In this document: piece by piece, positions 31,976 to 33,837 of the stretch | How positions within the stretch are numbered: the first letter of the stretch is position 1 | How the letters are laid out: each line of letters starts with the position of its first letter | Assembly: GCA_964351745.1 (NCBI GenBank) | Contig: CAYGPI010000015.1 | Span: 1 to 33,837 of the forward strand | Length of the DNA stretch: 33,837 nucleotides | Origin: CAYNJF01 sp964351745 | Lineage (GTDB): Bacteria; Pseudomonadota; Gammaproteobacteria; Berkiellales; Berkiellaceae | Direction of reading: 5' to 3' | Translations under genes and position numbers: made by a program | Notes under the pieces: model-generated | Told to the model about the DNA's origin: nothing | Seen by the model: only the letters and a program-made list of their open reading frames with translations | The model's database searches: none

Positions 31976-33836
31976 GCTGGATCCTACGTTTCGTGGCATG
32001 AGGCTCTGTGGTGTTGATATATTGAGAGATAACTCGATCTTCTATAAGACCATGCTCGGCAAAGCTATCTAGTCGTTTTGTGAGTGGATCATTTTTATGC
32101 TTAAAATTTGGGTGATTGACGATGAAATCTGTGAGATCGAAGCCCACCAAATATTGAGCGTGCAGTAATTCGATATCTTCATGATATAAAAGGGATTGCG
32201 GATGGCTTAACAGCCAGCCTACTCTTTTTTTAGCGAGCATGATGGCTGATTCCTTTTTCTCCTTTAGAGGCATAAAACGTAAAGCGTAAAATACCAAATG
32301 ATTAGAGCCATCAGTCTTATGGAGCACTGCTTGAAGTCTTGATTTTGCGTGGAAAGTTTTATCTTGTAAATGGTAAGCAATCTTAGCACCATCAAGTAGG
32401 CTTATGAATGTTTTAACGCTAGACTCATTCATGATGGGAGCCGTTTGACTAGATGGGCTTTTAATAAAGGTGTCAATCGTTTGTTCCGCTTTTTGGATCT
32501 CTTTTCGGTTATCAACAAACCATTTTAGAATGATTGTTTTGTGTCTTGATGAAAGGTTATGAACTAAAGAAATAGGCAAAAAGTTGATACAATCAAAGAG
32601 GTACTGTTGGATTTCCATAAGATTCGATGGCCGATTGGCCGATAATCCATGGACTAAAGCTGTCCATGAGATTTCATCGAAGCTTTTCTCTCCCAGCATG
32701 ATTTTTGTTAAAGTATGCAGATTTTGGTGATCGCCAGAAAATGATAAAAGTTGCTGCCAGCCTTTAAGCGCGGCTAAGTTGGGTTTGAATTGTCCCCAAG
32801 GTAAATTGACGTGAGCATGGCCATTGGCGTGATGAAATCGCTTGTTTTTTAAGTCTTGAAAAAATTGAGGGGCCAATGATGTCGCCTCCTCAAATTGTTT
32901 TAAGTCATCGAGTTGGCCATATCGACGAATAAACTCTTTGTACAGCAATAGTTGCTTTGAAGGCAATGTTTGAACCAGTTGTTGATTTAAATCAAGCTGC
33001 AGCTTGGGTAGATCTTGCTTAACACGTTTCACGATATGTTTTGCAAATTGTTGCCGCTGCTCTTTTAAAAAGAGAGATTGTCTGCTTAAGAGCTTTTGGG
33101 TATTTTTTTTGAGTGATAGGATTTTGGCGCTAGGCAGCCATTTCTCCCAGAAAGTTACTTTCTTTAAAGCTTGCACACTATGATCCAGACTTCTTAAATT
33201 ATCTGAAATTTGCTCATCTAGTTTTTTTATGTTGTAAAAAGGGGTATCTAAGATCCCAGCTTGTAAACTGCATATCGTTTGCTGATTTAAGGTTATCGTT
33301 TGATAAGCATCATAACAGTGGATCATCATTTTTTTATGGATACGCTCAAATATTGAGTCTGTTGATTTTTTAACAGCTTTGTAAGCAAAAACCCAAATAG
33401 GGGATAAGGCAAGCCCATAAAAAAGAGTGTTGGAAATAATCATGGCCATCAAATTTGGCATGAAAGGTCGGATGATAAGCATCCATGGCCCTATGCTTGA
33501 CATGTAAAGAGACATCGTACAAAAAAGGGCAATCAAATAAGAAAAATGCTTAAGAGATTTTAGCTTGTTATACATAGACTGGTGCAGCCATTGCTCAAGG
33601 ACAAAAGCACTTGTTTTAACTGGGTGATAGCGAGAATGTAAAGGCGCTAAGGCTTGTAAGCCTAGTTGTTGCTCAAGGGTTTTGAGATGAGCTGTTATTT
33701 TTTTTACAAATGATTTTTTTGAGGGGGCTTCGTAAATCGCTTGTCGATTAACTTTAATCAGAGATTCTAGTTGTTTCTCATCAACCTGTTCATCTTGGAG
33801 TATATCGTATAGCTTGAGACGAGTATCATCGCTTAA
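31965..33836 (-). CDS. Large hypothetical protein with N-terminal membrane segment; 5' end outside window
   Basis: The frame is open to the right edge: beyond the internal ATG at 33575 another 87 codons continue in frame (including TAHLKTLEQQLGLQ), so at least 623 residues are coded and the true start lies outside. Two membrane helices (SYLIALFCTMSLYM and PNLMAMIISNTLFYGLAL regions, followed by a third, SPIWVFAYKAV) divide a helical N-terminal part from a long, Gln/Leu/Lys-rich helical part. I know no family. It overlaps the next gene by 11 bases, so the two probably work together in the inner membrane. Confidence 0.65.
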   Translation of the reverse strand, partial: LSDDTRLKLYDILQDEQVDEKQLESLIKVNRQAIYEAPSKKSFVKKITAHLKTLEQQLGLQALAPLHSRYHPVKTSAFVLEQWLHQSMYNKLKSLKHFSYLIALFCTMSLYMSSIGPWMLIIRPFMPNLMAMIISNTLFYGLALSPIWVFAYKAVKKSTDSIFERIHKKMMIHCYDAYQTITLNQQTICSLQAGILDTPFYNIKKLDEQISDNLRSLDHSVQALKKVTFWEKWLPSAKILSLKKNTQKLLSRQSLFLKEQRQQFAKHIVKRVKQDLPKLQLDLNQQLVQTLPSKQLLLYKEFIRRYGQLDDLKQFEEATSLAPQFFQDLKNKRFHHANGHAHVNLPWGQFKPNLAALKGWQQLLSFSGDHQNLHTLTKIMLGEKSFDEISWTALVHGLSANRPSNLMEIQQYLFDCINFLPISLVHNLSSRHKTIILKWFVDNRKEIQKAEQTIDTFIKSPSSQTAPIMNESSVKTFISLLDGAKIAYHLQDKTFHAKSRLQAVLHKTDGSNHLVFYALRFMPLKEKKESAIMLAKKRVGWLLSHPQSLLYHEDIELLHAQYLVGFDLTDFIVNHPNFKHKNDPLTKRLDSFAEHGLIEDRVISQYINTTEPHATKRRIQHAR

Positions 33837-33837
33837 T

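Noticed and set aside
1..33837. CRISPR array, tRNA or rRNA
   Set aside because: No regularly spaced repeats and no recognisable tRNA or rRNA segment were seen while reading both strands.

Overview
The window looks like part of a low-GC, Gram-negative chromosome, most likely a gammaproteobacterium. The signs are AT-rich coding DNA, a DsbD-type inner-membrane reductase, and nucleotide-sugar genes of the kind found in LPS O-antigen or capsule loci. I cannot name the genus; an intracellular-type gammaproteobacterium such as a Legionellales relative is a guess. Most of the window is a surface-glycan biosynthesis and decoration locus, broken up by two toxin-antitoxin modules, a thiol-redox pair and several genes I do not recognise. 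I saw no rRNA, tRNA, CRISPR array or intact insertion sequence.

Left end (2-4821, + strand): a tightly packed operon. In order it encodes the C-terminal part of a PEP-synthase-like kinase, a class I glutamine amidotransferase, a sugar-phosphate-type nucleotidyltransferase and a CysC-like kinase. This set matches the four enzymes that make activated phosphoramidate in Campylobacter jejuni (Cj1418, Cj1417, Cj1416, Cj1415), in the same order. A PglK-like ABC flippase gene overlaps the last of them by ATGA. I regard this as the most notable system in the window. On the opposite strand (4838-7270) are a transglutaminase-like protein and a phytanoyl-CoA-dioxygenase-like oxygenase.

Middle (7460-16545, + strand): a long run of overlapping genes. 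It holds a TviB/WbpO-type UDP-HexNAc dehydrogenase, a CapI-type UDP-uronate 4-epimerase, two methyltransferases, two glycosyltransferases, and the FdtA-FdtB-RmlA-RmlB set for a dTDP-3-amino-3,6-dideoxyhexose. An AbiEi/AbiEii cassette on the - strand follows. It is bounded by a decayed second copy of the rmlB-end/abiEii-end junction (about 18257-18453).

Right half: a DsbD-like reductase with a periplasmic peroxiredoxin-like partner and a strong terminator; an unrecognised helical protein; then ugd, a GT2 glycosyltransferase, an FkbM methyltransferase and a DnaQ-like exonuclease; then a MazE/MazF pair with a repeat-rich promoter, and a small unknown gene. On the - strand comes a carbamoyltransferase - SxtJ - DUF5989 - SGNH hydrolase cluster, and at the right edge two unknown helical/membrane proteins, the last one running off the window.

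Together the genes suggest a glycan containing uronic acid (from Ugd, CapI and TviB) and a 3-amino-3,6-dideoxyhexose. It may be decorated with phosphoramidate, methyl and carbamoyl groups. No Wzx, Wzy or Wzm/Wzt gene and no dedicated phosphoramidate transferase is visible here.
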